Source of the DNA: UBA4582 sp013204195
Lineage (GTDB): Bacteria > Pseudomonadota > Gammaproteobacteria > Pseudomonadales > Azotimanducaceae
NCBI GenBank assembly: GCA_963925735.1
Contig: CAWUUH010000003.1
Span: forward strand, 1 to 64,000
Direction: 5' to 3'
DNA: 64,000 nucleotides
Shown: positions 1-8,583 of the stretch, piece by piece
Layout: every line of letters starts with the position of its first letter
Numbering within the stretch: the stretch's first letter is position 1
The notes under the pieces: generated by a model
Databases searched by the model: none
What the model saw: the letters and a program-made list of their open reading frames with translations, nothing else
Told to the model about the DNA's origin: nothing
Made by a program: the position numbers and the translations under genes

Positions 1-1919
1 TCAGCTATCTGGGCGTCGGGCAACTCAGCGAACCGGAACAATTGCGCCTCGCCGCGCTGCTGCCAGCGACCCTGACATTGGTGACTAACCATCAAGCATT
101 AGATCTCGCCCAAGTGACCGAGAGCCTACACACTCACCTCACTGCCCTGGGCCTACTGTCCTTTGCCGTTGGTCTGTTCATAGTCTTTAATGCCGTTCGA
201 TTCTCCCTACTGGCACGCCAAGGAACCTTAACGACGCTGCGTGAAATGGGCATCTCCCTTGGGATGCTGAGCATTGCTATCATTGCTGAGTCATTACTCT
301 GGAGCCTCTTTGGTACGAGCCTTGGCCTCGTCATGGGCTATGCCTTAAGCCAACTGTTATTGCCCGCCATGGCCACAAGCCTGCAGAGTCTCTATGCCGC
401 AGAGCTGGGAACATTAATCGGCATTCGCCCTACGCAAGTGCTCCTGGCTTTTGGGCTGAGTCTCGCCGGCGTGGTCTTGGCATTAACGCTGCCCCTTTGG
501 TTGCGAGCGCGTGCGTCCATTCGCCGCCAACGGGACACCACCGCGCAATGGCAGTTGGATCAGCGCGGTATCCGTTGGATGGCGCTCGTGGCTATGGGCT
601 TACTCGGACTTGCCGCAACCCTATACCCCTGGCTGGCCAGCATTGAACAAGGATTTTTGATATTGGCGCTGGTGATGTTTGGCGGCGCGCTCTTGCTGCC
701 CTGGCTGGTACTGAGCCTGATCGAGGCCTGCGCTCGGCTTTTGCCCAAACAACAGTGGTTACTGCGCTGGGCGGTATCCGATGCGCTCGCGCAACTGCCC
801 CACCTGCGTATCGCCTTGATGGCCCTATTACTGACACTCACCGCCAATATCGGGGTGACTACGTTGGTCGGCTCTTTTCGAACCGCATTGGGCGATTGGT
901 TGGAAACCCGTTTGGCCGCTGACATCTACGTCCAGGTTAAGTCGCTGGATCAGGAGGCCATTAAGCGAGCGCCTTGGCTCCGTGGCTACTCCCCACGCAT
1001 CGGTCTGGATCTGCGTTGGCAAGATCGCCCCACTTCAATTCGCGGCTTGGACCTCAACGGGCCAGATACGCTTGGCATGGTATTGGCCCAAGACCAGGGG
1101 ATGCCTGATCAGCAGGTTCAAGATCAGGCGCTCCAAGCCTGGCGCTTAGGTGATGGCCCTGTAATCCCCATTCTGGCTAACGAGCAAGTGCGGTATCTCG
1201 CGCACACGCCACTGGGCAGCATGATCGAGCTGCCAACCTCAGCTGGCCTGCGGCGCTTCGAAATCATCGGTTATGTACACGACTATGGTAATTCGAGTCT
1301 GGCGTTTTATTTACCCAGCGAGACCGTCATGGCGCACTGGCCAGCGGCTGAGTTGCTTGGCGCAGGATTATGGTTGACTGAACCATCCGCCCAAATTGAT
1401 CCCGACTGGCTCAGCAGTCGCCTGTCAGCCGTAGGGATCAAACCTGGACAATGGGTGCTGCAGGGTGAGATCAAACGGATATCTTTTGCGATTTTCGACC
1501 GCACCTTTGCCATTACGGCGACCCTGAACACGCTGACATTATTGGTCGCCGGACTCTCATTACTGACAGCCCTGCTCGCGGTGCACCAGCAACGTCTGCC
1601 AGAATATGCACACTGGCGCTCTATGGGTGTGAATTTCAACCAGTGGCTGCAAATTGTCGCCCTGCCCTTGCTGCTAATGCTGGCTGTCACCCTGTTACTG
1701 TCATTGCCTCTCGGCTTCAGCTTAAGTTGGTTATTGATTAACAAATTAAATGTGATCGCCTTCGGTTGGACCATGCCCCTGTTGTGGTCCTGGTGGCCAT
1801 TGGCCAAACTCGGCATCCTGACCCTGGGAATTGTCCTGACCACCCTTACGGTATCTGTGGTTCGAGTCAGACAGACCCTACCGACCGCCATCCAACAACT
1901 AGCTGGTGACTCAGGATGA
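1..1919 (+). CDS. ABC transporter permease, FtsX-like (partial, 5' end outside window)
   Basis: Membrane permease subunit of an ABC system of the FtsX/LolC-like type. The frame is open back to the first bases, so the N-terminus lies outside the window; the TTG at 42 is only the first possible start codon inside it. Counting from 42, hydrophobic helices lie at about residues 36-60, 70-110, 130-155, 180-230 and 255-275. A soluble, probably periplasmic domain follows (about 280-485), then a last helix cluster (about 490-615). This is the doubled FtsX core layout. The stop overlaps the start of the next gene by 4 bp (ATGA), so the two are translationally coupled. That gene is AttH-like, so this is probably the AttG-type permease of an AttEFGH system with its ATPase just upstream. 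The substrate is unknown. Confidence 0.85.
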   Translation, partial: SYLGVGQLSEPEQLRLAALLPATLTLVTNHQALDLAQVTESLHTHLTALGLLSFAVGLFIVFNAVRFSLLARQGTLTTLREMGISLGMLSIAIIAESLLWSLFGTSLGLVMGYALSQLLLPAMATSLQSLYAAELGTLIGIRPTQVLLAFGLSLAGVVLALTLPLWLRARASIRRQRDTTAQWQLDQRGIRWMALVAMGLLGLAATLYPWLASIEQGFLILALVMFGGALLLPWLVLSLIEACARLLPKQQWLLRWAVSDALAQLPHLRIALMALLLTLTANIGVTTLVGSFRTALGDWLETRLAADIYVQVKSLDQEAIKRAPWLRGYSPRIGLDLRWQDRPTSIRGLDLNGPDTLGMVLAQDQGMPDQQVQDQALQAWRLGDGPVIPILANEQVRYLAHTPLGSMIELPTSAGLRRFEIIGYVHDYGNSSLAFYLPSETVMAHWPAAELLGAGLWLTEPSAQIDPDWLSSRLSAVGIKPGQWVLQGEIKRISFAIFDRTFAITATLNTLTLLVAGLSLLTALLAVHQQRLPEYAHWRSMGVNFNQWLQIVALPLLLMLAVTLLLSLPLGFSLSWLLINKLNVIAFGWTMPLLWSWWPLAKLGILTLGIVLTTLTVSVVRVRQTLPTAIQQLAGDSG

Positions 1920-3082
1920 AACCCGTTATGAGTGACTTGCACGTTTACAGCTATTTAAAAATAGTGGTGTTGCTTAGTATGGCGCTGCCGTGGCAGCTAC
2001 AGGCGAGCGAAGCCTATCAACTGCTGCGGGGTGATCCAACGGGCTATGCTGCCGTCGTGCCGGGCACAGCGCTTAAGTTTCCACAGGACCACCTGCCGCA
2101 CCCTGACTATCGTATAGAGTGGTGGTACTTGACCGCTAATTTAATGGACGCCAGCGGCGCGCACTATGATGTGCATTGGACGCTGTTTCGTCAGTCCATG
2201 AGTCCCCAGGCTGATCCTGGTGGCTGGTCTAGCAACCAGGTTTGGATGGCCCACACCGCGCTCAGCACACCCGAGGGCCACGTGTACAAACAACAGTTTG
2301 CTCGCGGTGGCATTGGCCAGGCGGGGGTCGAATCGACAACGAACAATGAGGTCACCGCCAACCCGGAATCAACAACAGCAACGGATTCTCCAAATCAGTT
2401 TCAGGCCTGGCTAGATAACGGGATGCTCAAGGGGCAAGGATCGAGTCCGTTGCCAGGCCAACTCAGCTTCACTGTGGAGGATTTTGAGGTCAGCTTGAAT
2501 CTGGATGCGACCACGCCGTGGGTCTTGCAGGGTAATGCGGGTTACAGCCGAAAATCAAATATGGGACAAGCCAGTTATTATTACAGCCAACCCCATATCA
2601 CCATCACCGGTCAGGTGACCCGCAACCAACAAACGATTCAGCTTACAGGCCAAGGCTGGTTGGATCGAGAGTGGAGCTCACAACCACTGGCACCTGACCA
2701 ACCCGGTTGGGACTGGTTGTCAGTGCATCTCGACGACGGCCATGCTCTGATGATCTATCGTCTGCGCCAAGCTGCTGGCGAAGACTGGGTTAGCGGTAGC
2801 TGGATCACGCCTGAGGGCAAAGCCACCACCCTGAACAAGATTGATATCGTCTTTGAACCCATTCGACTCACCACCGTCGAGACCGGTGCCAATACTCACC
2901 ACCAATTACCCCTGCACTGGCGCGTTGCCCTCCCCGGTCTAGGTCAGAGCTGGATCGTCGCGCCGCGTACTGAGGCTCATTGGCTGAACACCGCCTTCCC
3001 CTATTGGGAAGGTCCGGTCACCCTTGAAGGCACAACGGCCGGCCAAGGTTTTCTGGAACTCACGGGCTATCCGGAATCTTAA
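1916..3082 (+). CDS. AttH/CrtC-family lipocalin-like secreted protein
   Basis: A 388-residue exported protein of the AttH family, distantly related to carotenoid 1,2-hydratase (CrtC). The N-terminus has a hydrophobic segment (about residues 15-30) ending near LQASEA, which fits a signal peptide. Family hallmarks are RIEWWYLTANL near residue 64, the VHWTLFRQ block, and LDREWSSQPL followed by GWDWLSVHLDDG in the C-terminal half. It starts 4 bp inside the upstream permease gene. In attEFGH-type operons an AttH protein accompanies an FtsX-like permease and its ATPase, so I infer a periplasmic or membrane-anchored partner of that transporter. The family's biochemical role is not established. Nothing nearby makes carotenoids, so a hydratase call is not warranted. 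Confidence 0.8.
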   Translation: MKPVMSDLHVYSYLKIVVLLSMALPWQLQASEAYQLLRGDPTGYAAVVPGTALKFPQDHLPHPDYRIEWWYLTANLMDASGAHYDVHWTLFRQSMSPQADPGGWSSNQVWMAHTALSTPEGHVYKQQFARGGIGQAGVESTTNNEVTANPESTTATDSPNQFQAWLDNGMLKGQGSSPLPGQLSFTVEDFEVSLNLDATTPWVLQGNAGYSRKSNMGQASYYYSQPHITITGQVTRNQQTIQLTGQGWLDREWSSQPLAPDQPGWDWLSVHLDDGHALMIYRLRQAAGEDWVSGSWITPEGKATTLNKIDIVFEPIRLTTVETGANTHHQLPLHWRVALPGLGQSWIVAPRTEAHWLNTAFPYWEGPVTLEGTTAGQGFLELTGYPES

Positions 3083-3410
3083 TAGCGCCATCAGCAGGAC
3101 GTCAGGGCTTCAACACCGACCCAGCCCGAACCGCGGCGGGCCAGTGATCTTGGCGCGCGATTTGAACCTTGGCGATCACCCAGTCGAAATCTACGGCAAG
3201 TTGCAGTGGCTGCGGGTAGGTCGCAGTGACAATAATGCGGATCGGTATTCAGTCCTGGATTGTATTCGAGGCCCGTACTCATACCATCAGCAGCTATCGC
3301 CTCCTGCCCAAGACCGACGAGCACCTGCCCACCCGCAGTAGGCAGATCACGCCCTTGACGTCTGCCAAACGACACCGCAGACTCAGCCCATCACTGCATG
3401 GGAGGTGCCT
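3083..3410. other. Intergenic stretch with no confident gene
   Basis: These 328 bases between the attH-like and EthD genes hold no gene I can support. On the minus strand, protein-like fragments lie in two different frames broken by stops, for example PTAGGQVLVGLGQEAIAADG in one and ATYPQPLQLAVDFDWVIAKV in another. This could be a decayed gene or chance. The Shine-Dalgarno of the EthD gene is at 3401-3405. Confidence 0.4.
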
Positions 3411-4016
3411 GTGGCCACACTCAAATTCGCCGCTATTTTTAAAGACTGTGCGCGGGCCGAACACCTCGCCCGCCGGTATCGTGGCCAGCTGTTTGTGGAT
3501 GAACGCGCCGCTAGCCGGCAGCTGCCGATCGCGGCGTTGGTGACTGCCAGTACCGATGATCTCGCGGGCTTTCTGGCCGCCACTGAAGCCGGCGCCTATT
3601 TGATCTATGAACGGGTGATCAAATCTCGTAGCGCGCCTGACACGCTCAATTTTGCTTCGGCGACGCCAGACGCACCGGTGAACCTGCCGGGCTTTATCGG
3701 CCTATTCCCACTCGTTGCTCACCCGGATCTCGGTCACACCAATGCCGACCAATACTGGCGCGACCAACATGCACCTCTGGCGTTACAGGTGCACGAGGCC
3801 ATGTCGCACTACCGGCAATTGAGCATTGTTCATCGGTTTCATGGCCCAGCTCTTGACGGTGTTGCGCTCTGTGGCTTTGACTCTCTTCTGGATTTACGCG
3901 AACGTTTTTATGCCACAGAGGCAGGCCGCCAGGCGATAGCCACAGACATCAGTCAATTCGCCGACACAACCAAATCTCCTCGACGTATGATTGTCGCAGA
4001 AACGCACTATGGATGA
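3411..4016 (+). CDS. EthD domain-containing protein
   Basis: A 201-residue protein whose C-terminal half matches the EthD fold (dimeric alpha/beta-barrel ferredoxin-like). The segment YWRDQHAPLALQVHEAMSHY is followed by an ending of the type RFYATEAGRQAIATDISQF and then MIVAETHYG. EthD proteins accompany oxidative degradation systems such as ether or polyketide oxidation, usually with no proven catalytic role. The N-terminal half may be a second, diverged copy of the domain. I chose GTG 3411 because GGAGG at 3401-3405 sits 5 nt upstream; a GTG at 3405 would overlap that site. It heads a same-strand run with the GH3 and dioxygenase genes, so it may belong to that catabolic set. Confidence 0.7.
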   Translation: MATLKFAAIFKDCARAEHLARRYRGQLFVDERAASRQLPIAALVTASTDDLAGFLAATEAGAYLIYERVIKSRSAPDTLNFASATPDAPVNLPGFIGLFPLVAHPDLGHTNADQYWRDQHAPLALQVHEAMSHYRQLSIVHRFHGPALDGVALCGFDSLLDLRERFYATEAGRQAIATDISQFADTTKSPRRMIVAETHYG

Positions 4017-4140
4017 CGCTAGCACCTAAAACCGGTCACTGTGAACAATCTAGTCCACACCCCGACGCTGCCCCTTAGTCGGGCTCACTGGGCCAACACT
4101 TTAGCGTCAAACCAACACCCTATTTCTGGAGTCCCGCCCG

Positions 4141-6225
4141 ATGACCGACACTATCCTTGCCTTTGACCCAGTGGCGATTCACGCCGGCAACCGCGGCCTG
4201 GGGATCGACCATGACGCTGTGCAAGCCCGATTGGATGCACTAGTGAACAGTATGACCCTGGCACAGCTGATCAACGAGATTCGTGGCCTACAACCGCAAC
4301 CGCTGGCTGGCTTGTACTTTGCCGGTGGCGACGAGTCATTACAGATCCCGCCATTCAAGATGGTGGATGGACCTCGCGGGGCAAGGACCGGCAAGGCCAC
4401 CGCTTTTCCTGTGGGCATTGCTCGCGGCGCAACCTTTGACGTCGAGCTGGAGCGCCGAGTGGGCCTGGCGATTGGACTGGAAGTCGCAGCTCGCGGCGGC
4501 AATGTCTTGCTGGCCCCGACCATCAACCTCCTGCGCCACCCGGGCTGGGGACGCGCCCAAGAAACTTATTCTGAAGACCCTTTTCATATGGGCGCCATGG
4601 CGGTGGCATTCATCTCTGGCGCGCAGAATCATGTGATGACCAGCCCTAAACACTTTGCAGTGAATAACGTTGAAAATACGCGGTTCGAGATGAGTGCGAA
4701 CGTGCCAGCCAGAGTGCTCCACGAAGTTTACTTGCCACACTTCAAGCGTTGCGTCCAGGAGGCCGGCGCGGCATCTGTCATGAGCGCCTATAATAAACTT
4801 AACGGCACCTACTGTGGCGAACATGCCGAGTTGTTGACCCATATCCTACGCGACGACTGGGGTTTTAAAGGCTTCGTTGAATCTGACTGGTTCCTGGGCA
4901 CTCGATCTACCGCCGCCGCGTTGAACGCAGGCATGGACCTAGAAATGCCGGCGGGCTTTAGGTTTTCTGATGAAAAGATTCATGCGGCGATCACTGCCGC
5001 CACCTTAACCGAAGCGACGCTACGCCAGGCTGCTGGCCGCGCCCTATACGCCAAGCTCGCCTGGGACCTGAATTCGCTGCCCATGCCTGATGCTAATGTC
5101 GTCGAATGCCCAGCGCATATTGCATTGGCGCGGGAAGTTGCTGAGAAATCCATCGTGTTGCTGAAAAACGCGGCGCGTTGCCTGCCCCTTAGCGATACCG
5201 TTGATAAGCGCTACGCCATCGTGGGCGATCTCGCGACCATAGCCAATCTCGGCGACCGCGGCAGCAGCTTCGTCACTTCCAGTGACACGACCAGCATCCT
5301 GTCAGGTATCACGCAACTGCTGCAACGCGCAGAACTCACCTATTTTAACAGCAGCGATAACCTGCAGAGCCTCGGGGATTTTGACGCCTGCATTGTCGTT
5401 GCCGGCCTGACTTATCTCGATGAAGGCGAATTTATTCCGACGCAACAACAGGAAGCTGAAGGCTCCGATCTGGCTCGTGGCGGCGACCGTGAGGTTCTCA
5501 CCCTGCCTGAACCCCAACGTCAACTCATTGAATCGGCCGCCGGCCATGCTCGAAAAACTATCGTGGTGCTCGAGGGCGGCAGCGCCATTGAGGTCACAGA
5601 CTGGCTTGACCTAGTAGACGGCCTCGTCATGGCCTGGTACCCGGGACGCGAAGGTGGTCATGCGGTAAGCAACGTTCTGTTTGGCGTGACCAACCCCTCC
5701 GGTCGCCTGCCCGTCACTATTCCAACCCACCTCGATCAACATGTGCCCTGGGATATCACCTCATTAAATGTCGATCATGACTATCTGCATGGTTATGGGT
5801 TGATGCAAGCGAATCAAGAAATACCGCAATTTCCCTTTGGTTTCGGCCTGTCCTACACCCGCTTTGATGTGCAGGGCCTGACGGTAGATAGCACCGATTC
5901 AGGATTCTGCCTTAGGGTGAATGTGACTAACACCGGTGCAACGCTCGGTGCGACTATCGTCCAACTTTATGTGGCCTGCCCCAACTCATCGATCCTGCGC
6001 GCACCGCAACAACTCAAGGGCTTTGGCCGGGTCGAATTGGCGGCCGCAGGCGAAGTGACACTGTTGATCAATCTGAGCAATGCTGACCTATGTTTTTATG
6101 ACGAACTCGCCCGTGATTGGCGACTGGAAGTCTGTGACTACTGTTTCTCCATTGGCTTTTCATCGGCGGATCTCACTCTGTCTAGCACTTGGTCCTTCGA
6201 TGGCGCTGGCTGGCAGGCACGATAG
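4141..6225 (+). CDS. Glycoside hydrolase family 3 beta-glucosidase
   Basis: A 694-residue GH3 enzyme that hydrolyses terminal beta-linked glucosyl-type residues. The (alpha/beta)8 domain spans about residues 30-300, with MVDGPRG, the PKHFAVNN substrate-binding loop (about 169-176) and the nucleophile in VESDW (Asp249). The alpha/beta sandwich domain follows (about 335-560); DEGEF and GGDREVLTLP resemble the acid/base region. A fibronectin III-like domain closes the protein (about 590-690). There is no signal peptide, so it should be cytoplasmic and act on small imported glycosides. GGAG lies 9 nt before the ATG. It is followed by two dioxygenases, which suggests that a glucosylated compound is deglycosylated and then oxidised. 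The substrate is not deducible. Confidence 0.9.
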   Translation: MTDTILAFDPVAIHAGNRGLGIDHDAVQARLDALVNSMTLAQLINEIRGLQPQPLAGLYFAGGDESLQIPPFKMVDGPRGARTGKATAFPVGIARGATFDVELERRVGLAIGLEVAARGGNVLLAPTINLLRHPGWGRAQETYSEDPFHMGAMAVAFISGAQNHVMTSPKHFAVNNVENTRFEMSANVPARVLHEVYLPHFKRCVQEAGAASVMSAYNKLNGTYCGEHAELLTHILRDDWGFKGFVESDWFLGTRSTAAALNAGMDLEMPAGFRFSDEKIHAAITAATLTEATLRQAAGRALYAKLAWDLNSLPMPDANVVECPAHIALAREVAEKSIVLLKNAARCLPLSDTVDKRYAIVGDLATIANLGDRGSSFVTSSDTTSILSGITQLLQRAELTYFNSSDNLQSLGDFDACIVVAGLTYLDEGEFIPTQQQEAEGSDLARGGDREVLTLPEPQRQLIESAAGHARKTIVVLEGGSAIEVTDWLDLVDGLVMAWYPGREGGHAVSNVLFGVTNPSGRLPVTIPTHLDQHVPWDITSLNVDHDYLHGYGLMQANQEIPQFPFGFGLSYTRFDVQGLTVDSTDSGFCLRVNVTNTGATLGATIVQLYVACPNSSILRAPQQLKGFGRVELAAAGEVTLLINLSNADLCFYDELARDWRLEVCDYCFSIGFSSADLTLSSTWSFDGAGWQAR

Positions 6226-6330
6226 CGTTAACAAACCACAGACAATAACCACTGACATAACGCAACTGGCTTTCTGTTCCCATCGAAGGTTTAATAAAGC
6301 CGCTCTATCCAGCCACAATGGATCGTCAAT

Positions 6331-7182
6331 ATGCCTTTAGCCCAACAAGCCTCAGCCGCCTTCAATGTCGAACAACTCAGTCCGACCATTGGTGCCGAAC
6401 TCTCCGGTATCGACTTAGGCCAAGTACTGCCGGACAGCACGATCGCCGAAATTTATCAGGCACTGCTCGACTATAAGGTGATCTTCTTTCGAGACCAGAA
6501 CATCACGTCTCAACAACACCTGGCCTTTGGCCGGCGCTTTGGCACCCTTGAGGTTCATCCCTTTGCGGCCCAAGACCCTGAATTTCCGGAACTTCTCAGA
6601 ATCACCCACAACAAGGACAACAAGGGTACGGAAAATATCTGGCACAGCGATGTGACCTGGCGCGCAGCCCCTTCCTTGGGTTCCATTCTGCGCGCACAAG
6701 AGATCCCAAACGTAGGCGGTGATACCTTGTTTGCCGACATGGGCCAGGCCTATGACGACTTGAGCGATAGCCTCAAGGAGCAACTCGACGGCCTAACGGC
6801 GATACATGATGCGGTCGGCTTTCATCGCCGCATGCGAGAAAAAGGTGCTTCAGAAGAACAAGTGAATGCCATGCGCGAACAGTATCCAGCGCAGGAACAT
6901 CCCGTCATTCGCACCCACCCAGATACCGGTAGAAAAACCTTATACGTCAATCGCGCCTTCACCCAGTCCATTGTGGGGATGTCAGCCGAGGATTCCCAAA
7001 ACCTGCTCGAGCAACTGTATCGAACCGCTGCGGTGCCTGAATACCAATGCCGATTTAAATGGCGACCCAACTCTATCGCCTTCTGGGACAACCGATCCTG
7101 CCAGCACTATGCTGTTTCTGATTACTGGCCGCAGATCAGATCCGTGGAACGCGTCACCATCATCGGCGACAAGCCGAGATAA
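6331..7182 (+). CDS. TauD/TfdA-family 2-oxoglutarate-dependent dioxygenase (first of two)
   Basis: A 283-residue Fe(II)/2-oxoglutarate dioxygenase of the TauD/TfdA family. The iron triad is His105 and Asp107 (in WHSDVTW) and a distal His near 259 (CQHYAV). Arg270 or Arg274 in IRSVER should bind the 2-oxoglutarate carboxylate. IFFRDQ near residue 51 is a conserved family strand. Substrates in this family include taurine, alkylsulfates and aryloxyacetates, and nothing here selects one. The next gene is a paralogue 12 bp downstream, so this looks like a tandem duplication followed by divergence. No sulfonate transporter or regulator is adjacent, which argues against a simple tauABCD function. 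Confidence 0.88.
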   Translation: MPLAQQASAAFNVEQLSPTIGAELSGIDLGQVLPDSTIAEIYQALLDYKVIFFRDQNITSQQHLAFGRRFGTLEVHPFAAQDPEFPELLRITHNKDNKGTENIWHSDVTWRAAPSLGSILRAQEIPNVGGDTLFADMGQAYDDLSDSLKEQLDGLTAIHDAVGFHRRMREKGASEEQVNAMREQYPAQEHPVIRTHPDTGRKTLYVNRAFTQSIVGMSAEDSQNLLEQLYRTAAVPEYQCRFKWRPNSIAFWDNRSCQHYAVSDYWPQIRSVERVTIIGDKPR

Positions 7183-7194
7183 AGGAGCCTATCG

Positions 7195-8046
7195 ATGACC
7201 TTACAAATTGATCCAATTACACCAGGATTAGGTGCCGAGATTCGTGGCGTTAATCTTGCGCTGCCGTTGTTGCCAGACCAAATCGAACAGATAAAACAGG
7301 CATTTTTAGACCATATGGTGCTGGTGTTCAGAGACCAGGACCTCAGCCGGGAACAGCATAAGTCATTTGCTCGCCTGTTTGGTGAGATTCATATTCACCC
7401 CTCGAAACGCGGCGGCATGAATCGGCCTGACCCGAAGATCGACGTGGAAATGTTTTTGATTGATACCAAACCAGATGCAAAACTCACTAATGGTGAAGCC
7501 TGGCATTCAGATGTGTCTTGTGAAGTCATACCACCCGCCGCGTCCTTATTGTATGTCACCAAGGTTCCGGAAAATGGTGGCGGCGATACCTTGTTTGCGA
7601 ATATGTATGCCGCGTACGACGAATTATCTGACCCCTTGAAATTACTGTTGGGTGACAAGACCGCCTTCCATGACGGCGAAGTTGACCTGCGAAATTATGG
7701 GGTAAAATTACGCAACGACCAAACCTACCCCAGCGCATCTCATCCGGTGATTGTAGCGCACCCGGAAACCGGTCGACGCTTGTTGTTCGTTAACTCGAGC
7801 TTCACATCGCACATCGAAGGGCTCCCCAAATGGGAGAGCGATATGGTACTCAACGGGCTCTACCGGTTTGTCGCCAACAACCCCCGCATTCAGTGCCGGG
7901 TCAAATGGACACCGGGTACGCTCACCATGTGGGACAATCGGTGTCTGCAGCATCAAGCGGTTAGAGACTACGCAGGATTTTCTCGTTACGGCGAGCGTGT
8001 GTCGATACTCGATGGTCACGCCCCAACAGCCGCCAACGGTTCCTGA
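7195..8046 (+). CDS. TauD/TfdA-family 2-oxoglutarate-dependent dioxygenase (second of two)
   Basis: A 283-residue paralogue of the preceding gene, with the same family layout: VLVFRDQ near residue 42, the iron ligands His104 and Asp106 in WHSDVSCE, and a distal His near 253 (LQHQAV). The 2-oxoglutarate Arg is probably in RYGERV. AAGGAG lies 7 nt before the ATG, and the gene starts 12 bp after the upstream stop, so the two are almost certainly co-transcribed. The pocket region after the HxD motif (SCEVIPPAASLLYV) differs from that of the first copy (WRAAPSLGSILRA), which suggests different or sequential substrates. The specific reaction is unknown. Confidence 0.88.
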   Translation: MTLQIDPITPGLGAEIRGVNLALPLLPDQIEQIKQAFLDHMVLVFRDQDLSREQHKSFARLFGEIHIHPSKRGGMNRPDPKIDVEMFLIDTKPDAKLTNGEAWHSDVSCEVIPPAASLLYVTKVPENGGGDTLFANMYAAYDELSDPLKLLLGDKTAFHDGEVDLRNYGVKLRNDQTYPSASHPVIVAHPETGRRLLFVNSSFTSHIEGLPKWESDMVLNGLYRFVANNPRIQCRVKWTPGTLTMWDNRCLQHQAVRDYAGFSRYGERVSILDGHAPTAANGS

Positions 8047-8074
8047 CATTGAATCGTTACTGGCTCTAGAGCCG

Positions 8075-8108
8075 TGGCCTTAGGCTGACGCCAGTCAGCC
8101 TAAGGCCA
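8075..8108. terminator. Long hairpin at the convergent end of the dioxygenase and gluconokinase genes
   Basis: A 14-bp perfect stem (arms TGGCCTTAGGCTGA and its complement) closes a 6-nt loop. It sits between two convergent stops and includes the stop and last codons of gntK. There is no T-run on either side, so it is not a textbook intrinsic terminator. It may act in both directions or protect 3' ends. Confidence 0.55.
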
Positions 8109-8583
8109 GATCATCGATGATCTGCTGACAGATTTTCTCAGGTAACTCGGCAATATCAACAATCAAACTATCACTAGAAGGCTGCAGCGTGGCTAACTGG
8201 CTCTGCAGCAAACTGGTGGCCATAAACGCATGTTGACGTTGACCTAGTCGCGCTTGAATAACCTCAAGGCTGCCGCTAAGCAACACAGATCGCACTGTGG
8301 ATTCATTGATCCCTAACTCGGTCCGATAAGTCCGCTTCAGCGCTGAGCAGGCCAACACAGCACTGCGACCCTGCGCCTGCAACCCAACTATTTTCTGCGC
8401 TAGTACGCTGAGCCAAGGCCAGCGATCTGCATCGGTCAGGGGCGTGCCTGAACGCAGCTTATCGATATTGGCCGCGGGGTGAAAATCATCAGCGTCAAGA
8501 AACACCCAGTCCAACTGTTCAGCCAACAATCGCCCTACAGTCGTCTTACCGCTGCCGCTGACACCATAGACAACAACAATCAT
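8095..8583 (-). CDS. gntK: Gluconokinase
   Basis: A 162-residue GntK-family kinase that phosphorylates gluconate to 6-phosphogluconate with ATP. It has a P-loop at the N-terminus (GVSGSGKTT), the FLDADDFHP substrate motif, the typical GTPLTDADRWPWL block and ACSALKRTYR. I start it at the ATG whose last bases overlap the upstream PhyH stop (ATGA); an in-frame start 14 codons earlier would run deep into that gene. There is no gluconate permease or GntR-type regulator nearby. The gluconate may come from an oxidised sugar released by a neighbouring pathway, although the GH3 gene is on the opposite strand. Confidence 0.92.
   Translation of the reverse strand: MIVVVYGVSGSGKTTVGRLLAEQLDWVFLDADDFHPAANIDKLRSGTPLTDADRWPWLSVLAQKIVGLQAQGRSAVLACSALKRTYRTELGINESTVRSVLLSGSLEVIQARLGQRQHAFMATSLLQSQLATLQPSSDSLIVDIAELPEKICQQIIDDLALG

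Noticed and set aside
1916..3082. Carotenoid 1,2-hydratase function
   Set aside because: Only distant CrtC similarity; no carotenoid genes nearby and the neighbour is an ABC permease, so AttH is the better family.
3155..3185. tRNA T-arm-like sequence on the minus strand
   Set aside because: A GGTTCAAATC-like stretch is present, but no acceptor, D or anticodon stems can be built around it.
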